The notes beneath the pieces are model-generated. The model did no database searches. It was not told where the DNA came from and was given only the letters and a program-made list of their open reading frames with translations. From contig JAUIMB010000006.1 of NCBI GenBank assembly GCA_030432635.1, positions 62,001 through 126,000 on the forward strand: 64,000 nt of DNA. Direction: 5' to 3'. This DNA is from Bacteroidia bacterium. GTDB taxonomy: Bacteria; Bacteroidota; Bacteroidia; Flavobacteriales; Flavobacteriaceae. A program made the translations under genes and the position numbers. This document shows, piece by piece, positions 24,483-35,337 of this stretch; the stretch's first letter is position 1; every line of letters starts with the position of its first letter.

Positions 24483-26333
24483 CTAGATTGCCATTACAGT
24501 TGCTTCTAGTGATGTTTTTGGATCTAATCCCATTTTTTTCCGAAGACGTTGTCGTGCTTTTTTGATACCATCGCTTGAAATGTTTAAAATGTTTGCGATC
24601 TCTTTCGAAGACAAATTCATTTTAAGTAATGCCATTAATCGCAGGTCGTTTTTAGTGATCTTTGGAAATTGCTCTTGGGCTTTTATGCCAAAGTCTTTAT
24701 GAACTTGTTCAAAATAGCGTGAAAAATTTTCCCAGTTGTTATCATCCTGCAAATCGAAATTAATGGTTTGGATTAGCATTTGATAACCAGGATCAGCATT
24801 GGCATCGGCTTTTAGGATTTTCGCTTTTTGCTTCAAATCATTGAGAACCTCATTTTTTTTGGCAAGGTGAAGGGCATGTGTTGTTAGTTCCTTGGTTTTG
24901 AATTCCAGTTCAACCTGAGCATTTTCTTTTTCTATTTTATGTCGTTTCGCACGCTGAAAAATAGCATATAATGCAAATAGAGCCATTAAAAAACCAAAGC
25001 CAAGTAACAATATTTTTAGGTTGCTTATTTTTTCATTGGATTCCAATAACTCAATTTGATTGGCCTGAAGGGCTATTTGTTGCTCTTTTTTTTCGGTTTC
25101 AAATTGAATCTGTAATTCTTCAGTTTTTTTGCTGCTCTCAATATTGAAAAGTGAGTCGCTAATTTTTTTACTGGCTTTAAAGGTTAACAATGCTAAATGT
25201 GGCTGATTGAGCGCTTCATATGCTCTTGATTTAATGTTTAAGGCATCCATTTTTCTGGCAGGATCCTGAATGCGTTCCGAAATGGAAATACTCGAGTTAA
25301 GATGCTTGATGGCTTCCTTGTAGTTTCCTTTTTTAAAATAAGCCTCACCCAAATGATATTGAGCGCGTGTCTCGTTATATGGTATATTTATGGACTTGTA
25401 AGAAGCTAAACCTTCCTCAAAATGATTAATGGCTTCATCATATTGATTCTGAGCAAGTTTTAATCGTCCAATATTTATAAATGAACGACCAATATTTGGA
25501 TTGAAATTAAGTGTTTTTGATAATTCAAAGCCTTCATTTAAAAAAGTTTCGGCCGCTTTGAAATCATTTAAACCAAGGTAAGAATCACCAATGTAGGATT
25601 TTGCTTGAGCGATAAAAATTTTATTATCTATTGTTTCATATAGGCCTAAAGCTTCCTCAAAGGATGCGATTGCTTTTTTGTGGCTTCCTTCGCCTTGGTA
25701 TATATTCCCTATTAACATATGACATGATGCTATGCTACCGATATTTTCGAGTGATTTGTAAATATCTAATGCTTTATATGTGGCATCAAGCGATAGATTC
25801 GTGTAGCCTTGCATGTTATAATATTGCGATTTATAGGTGTAAAGTTGGGCAATACTTGCCTTTTTTCGATAGCGTTTAAATATTGGCATTAGAGAATCAG
25901 TAATTGCAATGCCTCTTTCATGATCTCCAGTCGCAAAATAGAAATAGCCTAAATTAGACATGTGAATAGCTGACTTTAGTGTGTCTTTTGCCAATAACGA
26001 AGTGCGTACGCCTCGTTTTGTATATGACATTGCAGAATCCATTTGTCCTGTAGAGTTATAATAGGAAGCAATGAGTCCGTATGCCTTTGACTGTCCTTTA
26101 AGTTGTTTGCTTTTCTCAAAAATAGAGAGGCCATCTTTGGCATATTGTAGTAACAGTTTTGGGTCTTTATACTGATAGAGCTTACCTAATTTTAAATATG
26201 CAGATGCTCTTACGGTATCATTTTTGGTCGATGCAATAATTTGTTTTAAACTATCAACGGAAATTTCGTTTTGAGTATAAGCGTTTGGACCCATCAAAAG
26301 GAACAGGAGACAGACAATAGTTGAGACTCTCAT
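24483..26333 (-). CDS. TPR-containing membrane regulator with LuxR-type HTH
   Basis: A 616-residue regulator. The signal peptide (about 1-20) and a region of six or more TPRs (about 25-400, for example AIASFEEALGLYETIDNK) lie outside the cytoplasm. A coiled coil (about 395-430) leads into a membrane helix (about 433-453, ILLLGFGFLMALFALYAIF). The cytoplasmic part has another coiled coil and a C-terminal LuxR/GerE-like helix-turn-helix (about 555-616, LSSKEIANILNISSDGIKKARQRLRKK). It therefore senses outside and binds DNA inside without a separate kinase. It converges on the tail-fibre operon with 11 bases between the stop codons. It probably controls that operon and itself through the shared ACAAAAGGGGTACAT motif. 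Confidence 0.88.
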   Translation of the reverse strand: MRVSTIVCLLFLLMGPNAYTQNEISVDSLKQIIASTKNDTVRASAYLKLGKLYQYKDPKLLLQYAKDGLSIFEKSKQLKGQSKAYGLIASYYNSTGQMDSAMSYTKRGVRTSLLAKDTLKSAIHMSNLGYFYFATGDHERGIAITDSLMPIFKRYRKKASIAQLYTYKSQYYNMQGYTNLSLDATYKALDIYKSLENIGSIASCHMLIGNIYQGEGSHKKAIASFEEALGLYETIDNKIFIAQAKSYIGDSYLGLNDFKAAETFLNEGFELSKTLNFNPNIGRSFINIGRLKLAQNQYDEAINHFEEGLASYKSINIPYNETRAQYHLGEAYFKKGNYKEAIKHLNSSISISERIQDPARKMDALNIKSRAYEALNQPHLALLTFKASKKISDSLFNIESSKKTEELQIQFETEKKEQQIALQANQIELLESNEKISNLKILLLGFGFLMALFALYAIFQRAKRHKIEKENAQVELEFKTKELTTHALHLAKKNEVLNDLKQKAKILKADANADPGYQMLIQTINFDLQDDNNWENFSRYFEQVHKDFGIKAQEQFPKITKNDLRLMALLKMNLSSKEIANILNISSDGIKKARQRLRKKMGLDPKTSLEATVMAI

Positions 26334-26355
26334 AGTGGTTGGATTCTAAATTACA

Positions 26356-26363
26356 TAAAGATA
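26356..26363 (-). promoter_or_regulatory. -7 element (TATCTTTA) for the TPR-LuxR regulator
   Basis: The minus strand reads TATCTTTA 22 bases before the ATG at 26333. The ACAAAAGGGGTACAT site lies about 40 bases further upstream on the same strand. Confidence 0.45.
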
Positions 26364-26398
26364 CCACATATGTCTTTATTCAAAAATTGACAGGTAGG

Positions 26399-26413
26399 AC
26401 AAAAGGGGTACAT
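26399..26413 (-). promoter_or_regulatory. Shared operator motif upstream of the TPR-LuxR regulator
   Basis: ACAAAAGGGGTACAT on the plus strand is identical to 21025-21039, upstream of the tail-fibre operon. Here it lies about 35-50 bases upstream of the putative -7 element of the regulator (26356-26363), but over 90 bases from the guaA -7, so it more likely serves the regulator. A degenerate neighbour GGTAGGACA lies at 26392-26400. Confidence 0.5.
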
Positions 26414-26507
26414 TTTCATTAGAGATGATATTGACTGGCTTTTACTGTTGTTAAAAAAATATGACAAAAAATCGACTAGCCTAAATCTTCAATCTAAAAT
26501 CTATCCT

Positions 26508-26515
26508 TATTTTTG
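26508..26515 (+). promoter_or_regulatory. -7 element (TATTTTTG) for guaA, nearly leaderless
   Basis: TATTTTTG matches TAnnTTTG and ends 3 bases before the guaA ATG (26519). Transcription should begin at or within a base or two of the start codon, giving a leaderless or nearly leaderless mRNA. Confidence 0.6.
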
Positions 26516-26518
26516 CGC

Positions 26519-28054
26519 ATGCAACACAACAAAGTCCTAATTTTAGATTTCGGTTCGCAATACACGCAGCTTATCGCACGTCGTGTAAGGGAGTTAAATA
26601 TCTACTGCGAAATACATCCATTTAATAAGATTCCTGAGGATTCTGATAGTTTTAAAGCAGTCATACTTTCAGGTAGCCCAAACTCAGTTAGAGGTCAAGA
26701 TGTACTTCATCCTGATCTTTCGAAAATTCGTGGAAAAAAGCCATTGTTGGCCGTGTGTTATGGAGCTCAATATTTGGCTCATTTTTCCGGAGGAAAAGTG
26801 GCAGAATCAAATACTAGGGAATATGGTCGGGCTAATTTGGATTTCATTAAAACGGATGAAGACTTTTTTGAAAATATCCACGAAGGAAGTCAGGTTTGGA
26901 TGAGTCATTCCGATACGATAAAACAATTGCCAACTGGTGGAATCCTGTTAGCAAGTACTGCTGATGTTGAAAACGCTGCTTACAAAATTGATGGTGAAGA
27001 TACCTATGCCATTCAGTTTCATCCAGAAGTGTATCATACAACCGATGGGCATCAATTATTGCATAATTTCTTGGTGAAGATTGCCAAATTGAATCAAGAT
27101 TGGACACCAAATGCCTTTGTCGAGGAAACAGTAATGCACTTAAAAGAGACTTTAGGGAATGACAAAGTTGTTCTAGGTCTGTCAGGAGGAGTAGATTCTT
27201 CGGTTGCTGCCATGCTGCTGCATAAGGCCATTGGCAAAAACCTGTATTGTATCTTCGTAAATAATGGGCTGCTTCGTAAAAATGAGTTCGAAGATGTATT
27301 GCATCAATACGAAGGTATGGGATTAAACGTTAAAGGTGTAGATGCTTCGGCACGCTTTTTGGATGCCTTGGCTGGAAAGAGCGATCCTGAAGAAAAACGG
27401 AAAACTATAGGTCGCGTATTTATTGAGGTTTTTGATGATGAAGCACATCGTATTCAAGATGTGAAGTGGTTGGCCCAAGGTACCATATATCCTGATGTGA
27501 TTGAAAGTGTTTCGGCCACTGGAGGACCCAGTGCAACGATAAAGAGTCATCATAATGTTGGAGGTTTACCCGACTTTATGAAATTGAAAGTCGTAGAACC
27601 ATTAAAAGCTTTGTTTAAGGATGAAGTAAGGCGTGTAGGTGCTTCGATGAGTATGGATTCTCAACTTTTAGGACGCCATCCTTTTCCTGGTCCTGGATTG
27701 GCCATTAGGATTTTGGGTGATCTCAATCATGAGAAAGTTCGTATATTACAAGAGGTAGATGCCATTTTTATAAATAATCTGCGTTCTTGGAATCTATATG
27801 ACAAAGTTTGGCAAGCAGGTGCAATATTGTTGCCTGTAAATAGTGTTGGTGTCATGGGAGATGAGCGTACCTATGAAAAATGTGTGGCGCTGAGAGCTGT
27901 TGAAAGTACAGATGGTATGACTGCTGATTGGGTGAATTTACCTTATGAGTTTTTACAAAAAACCTCAAATGAGATCATCAACAAGGTCAAAGGTGTTAAT
28001 AGGGTGGTGTATGATATCAGCTCCAAACCACCTGCAACCATTGAGTGGGAGTGA
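26519..28054 (+). CDS. guaA: GMP synthase (glutamine-hydrolysing)
   Basis: A 511-residue enzyme that converts XMP to GMP using glutamine and ATP, the last step of de novo GMP synthesis. The class I glutamine amidotransferase domain (about 1-200) has nucleophile C80 in AVCYGAQ and the HPE motif in QFHPEVYH. The ATP pyrophosphatase domain has the PP-loop [13 protein letters not shown] (about 222-234). The C-terminal dimerisation domain ends PPATIEWE. I chose ATG 26519 over a TTG at 26513 because that TTG is part of the promoter element. It is monocistronic. Confidence 0.97.
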   Translation: MQHNKVLILDFGSQYTQLIARRVRELNIYCEIHPFNKIPEDSDSFKAVILSGSPNSVRGQDVLHPDLSKIRGKKPLLAVCYGAQYLAHFSGGKVAESNTREYGRANLDFIKTDEDFFENIHEGSQVWMSHSDTIKQLPTGGILLASTADVENAAYKIDGEDTYAIQFHPEVYHTTDGHQLLHNFLVKIAKLNQDWTPNAFVEETVMHLKETLGNDKVVLGLSGGVDSSVAAMLLHKAIGKNLYCIFVNNGLLRKNEFEDVLHQYEGMGLNVKGVDASARFLDALAGKSDPEEKRKTIGRVFIEVFDDEAHRIQDVKWLAQGTIYPDVIESVSATGGPSATIKSHHNVGGLPDFMKLKVVEPLKALFKDEVRRVGASMSMDSQLLGRHPFPGPGLAIRILGDLNHEKVRILQEVDAIFINNLRSWNLYDKVWQAGAILLPVNSVGVMGDERTYEKCVALRAVESTDGMTADWVNLPYEFLQKTSNEIINKVKGVNRVVYDISSKPPATIEWE

Positions 28055-28179
28055 CAATTTTCTGAGAAAGTAGCACTTCTATAATTACTGAAAAAGTAAA
28101 CAAAAGGTAAATTAGAATAAGGAATCGATTACGTGAGAACTGTTATTTGTTTTTTGAAAGTTACATGTGCTTTCTCTTG

Positions 28180-28198
28180 CAAGGTTTGCTTAACCTTG
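28180..28198. repeat. CAAGGTT hairpin, related to the repeat before ftsY
   Basis: CAAGGTT pairs with AACCTTG around a 5-base loop in the 234-base gap after guaA. The same stem (CAAGGTTT/AAACCTTG) is at 3951-3970. No T tract follows, so it is a repeat fragment rather than a clear terminator. The rest of 28055-28288 shows nothing recognisable. Confidence 0.4.
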
Positions 28199-28288
28199 GA
28201 GGTGTTTTTAACCTAGAACAATAGCAATAGAAAAACTCACATGGTAATAAACAAGTGCTTTTTTTACAAGGATAAAAAATAAATCTGA

Positions 28289-30196
28289 ATGAAAAATCTT
28301 CTAACCATAATCTTATTATTGAGCAGCTTTATCATAGCTGCCCAAGAGTACAAAACCCATAAAGTCAAACAAGGTGAAACAATTGAAAGTATAGCAAAAC
28401 AATACTTAGTAACACCTTTTGATATCTATGCTTTAAATCCTGATGCCAAAAAAACTATAGATGTTGGTGCGGTTTTGATAATTCCGAATTCCAAAGTAAA
28501 GAACGAACCTGTTCAGGAGTCAGAAAAACAACTCATTGGATTCAAAAAGCATAAAGTGAAGCGTAAGCAGACTTTATATAGTATCGCCAAGGATTATGGT
28601 GTAACGATTGACGATATTAAAAAGCATAACACGTTTTTGTATTCTGAAAATCTACGGAAAGGTGATCGTATAAAAATTCCGAGTTATAAAACGGTAGTTA
28701 ATAAAGTAACACTCAATAACACCATAAAAAAGTACACTGTGCTTCCAAAAGAAGGAAAATGGCGCGTTGCGTATAAGTTTGGAATTACTGTACCTGAATT
28801 AGAAGCATTAAATCCAAATCTTGGTGAAGTATTAAAGGTTGGTCAAGAGGTAAATGTACCTAACATTAGTAACAATGAGGAAAAAACGGTTGAAGAAAAC
28901 TTTAATTATTACACCGTTCTGAAGAGTGAAGGGTATATGGCACTTAACAGGAAGTTGGGAGTTTCCCAAGAGGAACTCGAAGCCTTGAATCCTGAACTGA
29001 AAGATGGTGGACTTAAATTGGGAATGGTACTAAAGGTACCTGGTGATGTTGAAACATCCTACATCATCAAGGATGTTGAGAACACGAACCTTACTTCCAA
29101 TCTCAAGAATTTTAATCAGAAGAAAATTGCTTTGATGCTTCCTTATAGAACACATCGCATTGATGTAGACTCGGTTGCTGAAGCAAAAAAAGCCATTCGA
29201 AAAGATCCATATTTGTCGGTGTCCCTCGATTTTCACGCAGGTGCATTAATGGCCATTGATTCTGCAAAACGCTTAGGTATTTCAACGCATTTAAAAGTTT
29301 TTGATACACAAAATCAGCCTTCTGAAATCAGCAGTATATTAAGAGCCAATGATTTTTCAGAGTACGATGCAGTCATTGGTCCTCTAACTCCAAAGAACTT
29401 TGATCGTGTGGCTTCAGAATTAAAATCGAAAAACATTCCTGTGCTATCACCATTTACAATGCCAAATCAATTGCATAGTAATGTGTTCCAAACCGTTCCA
29501 TCTGATGAATTATTGCAGAAAACGATCATCAAATTTGTTAAATCTGATTCATTGCCAAAACATATCGTGGTGATTTCAGACTCTAAGCACAAGGCAGTTA
29601 GTGACAAATTGAAAGCAGAGTTTCCTTCTGCAAAACAATTGTTTTCTAGAAAAAATAAAAAAGGTCAGGAGGCTTTCTTTATTTATCAAACCGATTTGGA
29701 AAATGTATTTCAAAAGGGAAAAAACATTGTGTTTCTTGAAACCAATAATGAAGGATTTGCTTCAAATGTGATCAGTATGATAAATGGAATGGCTGTAAAT
29801 GGTATCGAAATTATATTGATGACGACCGATAAAAATAGAGCCTTCGAAGGTCGTGAAATTTCCAACTATCACTTGTCAAACTTAAAATTTCACTATCCTT
29901 CAGTCAATAAAACGGCAGATATTGGTTCGTCTCGAAATGCTTTTGTTAGAGCTTATCGAAGAGTTTATAATGTGAGCCCAAATAAATATGCGGTTCGCGG
30001 ATTTGATTTAACTCTCGATTTGTTGTTGCGTTTGGCAAGTGAAGAAGACCTTTATAAAGCTTCATCGAGCGACATCGAAACGGAATATGTCGAGAATAAA
30101 TTCCGTTACTCCAAAAAACTATTTGGTGGCTATTACAATGAAGCCGTTTATGTGGTAAAGTATGATAATCTAACCATAGTAGAAGCAAAATTATGA
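28289..30196 (+). CDS. LysM-repeat protein fused to a periplasmic-binding-like domain
   Basis: A 635-residue exported protein with a signal peptide (about 1-18, ending IIAAQ). Four LysM domains follow at about 22-68, 86-134, 146-193 and 205-252 (for example KVKQGETIESIAKQYLVTPFDIYALNP). The second half (about 280-635) resembles a type 1 periplasmic ligand-binding fold of the branched-chain amino acid receptor class: KIALMLPYR, DAVIGPLTPKNFDRVA, IPVLSPFT and YAVRGFDLTLDLLL. LysM binds peptidoglycan, so the binding domain is held at the cell wall. Ligand and purpose are unknown; cell-wall sensing or lytic-enzyme control is possible. It overlaps the OsmC gene by 4 bases (ATGA). Confidence 0.9.
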   Translation: MKNLLTIILLLSSFIIAAQEYKTHKVKQGETIESIAKQYLVTPFDIYALNPDAKKTIDVGAVLIIPNSKVKNEPVQESEKQLIGFKKHKVKRKQTLYSIAKDYGVTIDDIKKHNTFLYSENLRKGDRIKIPSYKTVVNKVTLNNTIKKYTVLPKEGKWRVAYKFGITVPELEALNPNLGEVLKVGQEVNVPNISNNEEKTVEENFNYYTVLKSEGYMALNRKLGVSQEELEALNPELKDGGLKLGMVLKVPGDVETSYIIKDVENTNLTSNLKNFNQKKIALMLPYRTHRIDVDSVAEAKKAIRKDPYLSVSLDFHAGALMAIDSAKRLGISTHLKVFDTQNQPSEISSILRANDFSEYDAVIGPLTPKNFDRVASELKSKNIPVLSPFTMPNQLHSNVFQTVPSDELLQKTIIKFVKSDSLPKHIVVISDSKHKAVSDKLKAEFPSAKQLFSRKNKKGQEAFFIYQTDLENVFQKGKNIVFLETNNEGFASNVISMINGMAVNGIEIILMTTDKNRAFEGREISNYHLSNLKFHYPSVNKTADIGSSRNAFVRAYRRVYNVSPNKYAVRGFDLTLDLLLRLASEEDLYKASSSDIETEYVENKFRYSKKLFGGYYNEAVYVVKYDNLTIVEAKL

Positions 30197-30594
30197 CGTC
30201 CAAAGTAACTTATTTAGGCGATTTGCGTGCCGAAAGTACACATCTAAAATCAGGCAATTCGTTTCTTACAGATGCACCAATAGACAATAATGGTAAAGGT
30301 GAAGCGTTCTCTCCTACAGATACTGTAGCTACAGGGTTGGCAAGTTGTATGATAACGGTTATGGGCATCAAGGCTAGGGATTTGGGCGTTGATATGAAAG
30401 GGACGACTGCACAGGTCACCAAAACCATGTCTAGCAATCCTAGACGGATTTCAAAAATAAAAGTGGTTTTGGAGTTTCCGTTCGAAGCCGATGGCAAAAC
30501 CAGAAAAATTCTTGAGCATACTGCAAATACCTGTCCTGTAAATTACAGTTTACATCCAGATATCGAAAAGGATATCACGTTTAACTGGAAATAA
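30193..30594 (+). CDS. OsmC-family protein
   Basis: A 133-residue OsmC/Ohr-fold protein. This family includes thiol-dependent hydroperoxide reductases that detoxify organic peroxides. The two conserved cysteines are C52 (LASCMITVMG) and C114 (NTCPVNYSL), with the FSPTDTVATGLASC segment characteristic of the OsmC/YhfA branch. In a bacillithiol-producing organism the thiol partner might be bacillithiol or lipoyl proteins; this is inference. It overlaps the LysM gene by 4 bases, and its stop overlaps the next start by 1, a tightly coupled train. Confidence 0.9.
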   Translation: MTSKVTYLGDLRAESTHLKSGNSFLTDAPIDNNGKGEAFSPTDTVATGLASCMITVMGIKARDLGVDMKGTTAQVTKTMSSNPRRISKIKVVLEFPFEADGKTRKILEHTANTCPVNYSLHPDIEKDITFNWK

Positions 30595-31136
30595 TGTATA
30601 CTAGACTTTTGATTGTTTTCTTACTGTTGTCCAACTTTCAATGGAATGATGAAGTTGTGATTGAATGGAGCAATGCTAAAAAATTAACATGGTCAGACTT
30701 TAAAGGACCTATTGATAGAAACTCGGATGCTGTTGCTGTTACGGCTTCAGGAATCACGTTTTCTTTTTCAGTTAAGGAATCAAATGGTCGATACAAAAGC
30801 TTCAATGCTGAAGCAAAAGCGCATTTTTATCCTGAAAAATCATGGTATGACAAAGCCCAAACCAACGACCACATATTGGCACATGAACAGTTGCATTTTG
30901 ACATTACCGAACTTCATGTGCGAAGATTACGCCATCAAATAGCAAAGTTAAACGTATCCCAAAGTATAAAGGAGCAATTACGTCAGTTGCATAGAAATGC
31001 AAATGTGCAATTGGCAGAAATGCAGAATAGTTACGATGTGCAAACGGATAATTCTAGAAATGTCGAAGCACAAGTGAAATGGTCACTATTTGTACATACC
31101 GAACTTCAAAAGTTTCAAGATTATCGCTCTCAGTAG
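30594..31136 (+). CDS. DUF922 putative secreted zinc protease
   Basis: A 180-residue protein with a short hydrophobic N-terminus (about 1-15) that could be a signal sequence. The DUF922 core has LTWSDFKG (about 31-38) and the zinc-peptidase motif HEQLH (97-101) in ILAHEQLHFDITELH. This family is annotated as predicted secreted Zn-dependent proteases, but no substrate is known. It begins at the last base of the OsmC stop (TAATG-type overlap) and is followed 1 base later by the DUF3820 gene. Confidence 0.8.
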   Translation: MYTRLLIVFLLLSNFQWNDEVVIEWSNAKKLTWSDFKGPIDRNSDAVAVTASGITFSFSVKESNGRYKSFNAEAKAHFYPEKSWYDKAQTNDHILAHEQLHFDITELHVRRLRHQIAKLNVSQSIKEQLRQLHRNANVQLAEMQNSYDVQTDNSRNVEAQVKWSLFVHTELQKFQDYRSQ

Positions 31137-31137
31137 T

Positions 31138-31368
31138 ATGCTTCAGCCAGATAAAGAGTTTCTTATAAAATTAGCGCATACCAAAATGCCTTATGGTAAA
31201 TATGAAGGTCGTTATTTAATCGATTTGCCAGAATACTACATCGTTTGGTATCATAATAAAGGTTTTCCAAAAGGAAAATTAGGTGTAATGATGCAACAAG
31301 TTTACGAGTTGAAAGTCAATGGATTGGAGCACATTATTCGAGAGATAAAACACAAGTATCCTAAATAA
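31138..31368 (+). CDS. DUF3820 family protein
   Basis: A 76-residue cytoplasmic protein with the DUF3820 pattern KMPYGKYEGRYLIDLPEYYIVWY. The start ATG at 31138 lies 1 base after the DUF922 stop; upstream in-frame codons lie inside that gene. The family is also annotated as a putative quorum-sensing-regulated virulence factor after a Pseudomonas structure, without a known activity. A related module forms the tail of the exonuclease at 99-875, suggesting a nucleic-acid role, which is inference. Confidence 0.88.
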   Translation: MLQPDKEFLIKLAHTKMPYGKYEGRYLIDLPEYYIVWYHNKGFPKGKLGVMMQQVYELKVNGLEHIIREIKHKYPK

Positions 31369-31463
31369 TGATTGCCATTTTCTTTATTAATTGAAACGCA
31401 TGTGTTGGTTTTTGTTGATTTTGATACATGTTATTGAAATCAGGAATCTGAGTCAAAACTGTC

Positions 31464-31485
31464 AGGTCGAGCGCAGTCGAGACCT
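31464..31485. repeat. Short Bacteroidota intergenic repeat (TCGACTGCGCTCGA core)
   Basis: AGGTC and GACCT flank GAGCGCAGTCGA, forming an imperfect palindrome. On the minus strand the core TCGACTGCGCTCGA resembles TCAACTGCGTTCAA at 4021-4034 in the element before ftsY. This small repeat is, from memory, scattered through many flavobacterial genomes. The remainder of the 297-base gap 31369-31665 shows only the pyrG promoter and leader. Confidence 0.5.
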
Positions 31486-31637
31486 ATCTACAATAGCGTG
31501 ATATTAATATTTCTAGACAACACTCTAAGTGATATCACTTATGCTATAGACTTTATTCGCAAGCATGAGATATTTTAGATGGAAATTTCATTAAATAAGA
31601 AACCAAAAAGTATAGCTTAATTCCTCGTTTTATTTTG

Positions 31638-33303
<1,666 letters not shown>

Positions 33304-33346
33304 TATTGGATAGCTTTTTGACGTATCCGAAGGTATAGCATGATGG

Positions 33347-33372
33347 CCTGTCAGGTTTTTGGACTTGACAGG
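33347..33372. repeat. CCTGTCA/TGACAGG hairpin in the yidC leader
   Basis: CCTGTCA at 33347-33353 pairs perfectly with TGACAGG at 33366-33372 around a 12-base loop. It ends 21 bases before the yidC ATG. The form recalls flavobacterial intergenic palindromes and could also mask translation initiation. Confidence 0.4.
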
Positions 33373-33393
33373 TCTACAACTGAAAATAAGACA

Positions 33394-35301
33394 ATGGAAG
33401 AAAAGAAATTAGACATTAACTCAATCATAGGATTCATCCTAATCTTTGGCATTTTACTTTATATGATGTGGCAGAACCAGCCAACACCAGAAGAAATTGC
33501 AGAACAGGAAAAACAGGAACAGCTTGAAGCTGAAAAGCAAGCAGCATCCAAAAAAACATCTGAAGAAACCAAGGTTACAACTGCCGAAGATTATTCGTTT
33601 GAAAACGCCAATGATTCTGTTAAGGTAGAAGCCTTAAAGAACAAACTTGGTGCATTTGCCTATTCGGCTACTCTCCCTTCAGCAACAGACACTCAAACGT
33701 CAGTACAAACCGATGTGTTTGATTTAAAATTTAGTCATAAAGGTGGCTTTCTTTCCGAAGTGATACTGAAAGGTTTTGTCGATTATGATTCGATTCCCAT
33801 TGCCTTGATTCAAAACGGAAATGAGCAATTTAATATCACGTTTCCAACAGCAAATAACAGGATACTCAATACAAATGACCTTTATTTTCAACCTTCTGTG
33901 ACCAAAAATGGTGACAATACAGTGGTGTCAATGAAGCTTAAAGTATCTGAGTCTAAATTTTTGGAGTATCGATACGAATTGAAACCGGACGATTATATGA
34001 TCGATTTTTCAATCCGTTCGCAAGGTTTGGACAATGTTATCAACAGTTCGCAAGCAATAGATTTAGATTGGCGATTGCAAACCTACAGACATGATCAAAG
34101 TATCACTTATGAGAATAGATACACACGATTGACCTACATGCACGATGGAGAAAAGATCGATAAGTTAGCGCAAATGAATGATGATGAAGAATTGATTGAA
34201 GAAGTGCGCTGGTTGTCATATCGTCAACACTTTTTCAGTTCTATTCTTGTTGCTGATCAACCGTTTAAAAAGGCAACCATTACATCAACCGATTTGGTAC
34301 AGGATGAAGAGGTGGATACCTTGTTTACAAAAACGTTTGCATCCAAATTACCATTGACCTTTACCAATGGAGAAGCTAATAATAATTTCAAGTTTTATTT
34401 TGGACCTACCGATAGCAAGGTGCTTAAGCACTATGATTACAATCTTGATGAAAGTATCCCATTTGGTTGGGGAATTTTTGGCTGGATAAACAAGGCCTTG
34501 TTCATTCCGTTATTTGCCTTTTTGAGTAGCTTTTTGCCATACGGAATTGCAATTATTGTCATGACGGTCTTGATCAAACTAATGATGTCGTTTGTACAGT
34601 ATAAACAATTCTTGTCACAGGCCAAACTTAGGGTTTTAAAGCCTGAGCTTGATGAAATCAGGGAAAAATATAAGGACAATAAAATGAAGGCACAACAAGA
34701 GACCATGGCTCTACAGAATAAAGCTGGTGCGAGTCCGTTGGCTGGTTGTTTGCCAGGATTGATTCAATTGCCTGTGTTTTATGCCTTATTCATGTTTTTT
34801 CCAACCGCTTTCGATTTAAGGCAGAAAAGCTTCCTTTGGGCAGATGATTTGTCATCTTATGATGTCATTGCGGAATTACCGTTCAATATTCCATTTTATG
34901 GTGACCATGTAAGTTTGTTCCCTATATTGGCAGCCATCGCTATTTTCTTCTATATGAAAATGACGACTGGTCAGCAAATGGCAACTCAACCTACACAAGA
35001 AGGTATGCCTGATATGGCCAAAATGATGAAATATATGATTTATTTTTCACCACTATTGATGTTGGTGTTCTTTAATCAATATGCATCTGGATTGAGTTTG
35101 TACTATTTCATTTCTAACCTTATCAGTATTGGCATTATGTTGGTGATTAAGAATTACATCTTGGACGAGGATAAGATTCATGCTCAAATTCAAGAGAATA
35201 AGAAAAAGCCTAAGAAACAGAATAAGTTCCAAAAGAAGATGGCTGAAATGATGGAACAGGCCGAACAGCAAAGACAAGCACAGCAACGACGAAAAAAATA
35301 G
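33394..35301 (+). CDS. yidC: Membrane protein insertase YidC
   Basis: A 635-residue inner-membrane insertase that helps fold and insert membrane proteins with or without SecYEG. It has an N-terminal anchor (about 7-23, IIGFILIFGILLYMMW), a large periplasmic beta domain of the Gram-negative form (about 60-350) and a five-helix insertase core (about 365-600). The C-terminal basic tail is Lys/Gln-rich and can bind ribosomes. I chose ATG 33394 because the upstream ATGs at 33340 and 33343 add residues encoded by the leader hairpin with no resemblance to YidC. It shares the secretion theme with ftsY and secA in this window. Confidence 0.96.
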   Translation: MEEKKLDINSIIGFILIFGILLYMMWQNQPTPEEIAEQEKQEQLEAEKQAASKKTSEETKVTTAEDYSFENANDSVKVEALKNKLGAFAYSATLPSATDTQTSVQTDVFDLKFSHKGGFLSEVILKGFVDYDSIPIALIQNGNEQFNITFPTANNRILNTNDLYFQPSVTKNGDNTVVSMKLKVSESKFLEYRYELKPDDYMIDFSIRSQGLDNVINSSQAIDLDWRLQTYRHDQSITYENRYTRLTYMHDGEKIDKLAQMNDDEELIEEVRWLSYRQHFFSSILVADQPFKKATITSTDLVQDEEVDTLFTKTFASKLPLTFTNGEANNNFKFYFGPTDSKVLKHYDYNLDESIPFGWGIFGWINKALFIPLFAFLSSFLPYGIAIIVMTVLIKLMMSFVQYKQFLSQAKLRVLKPELDEIREKYKDNKMKAQQETMALQNKAGASPLAGCLPGLIQLPVFYALFMFFPTAFDLRQKSFLWADDLSSYDVIAELPFNIPFYGDHVSLFPILAAIAIFFYMKMTTGQQMATQPTQEGMPDMAKMMKYMIYFSPLLMLVFFNQYASGLSLYYFISNLISIGIMLVIKNYILDEDKIHAQIQENKKKPKKQNKFQKKMAEMMEQAEQQRQAQQRRKK

Positions 35302-35337
35302 GAGCTGTTGAAATTAACACAGTGCGTAGTTCAATAA

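Noticed and set aside
26513-26518. TTG start six bases before the guaA ATG
   Set aside because: The TTG is part of the TATTTTTG promoter element, and the ATG at 26519 matches the family start.
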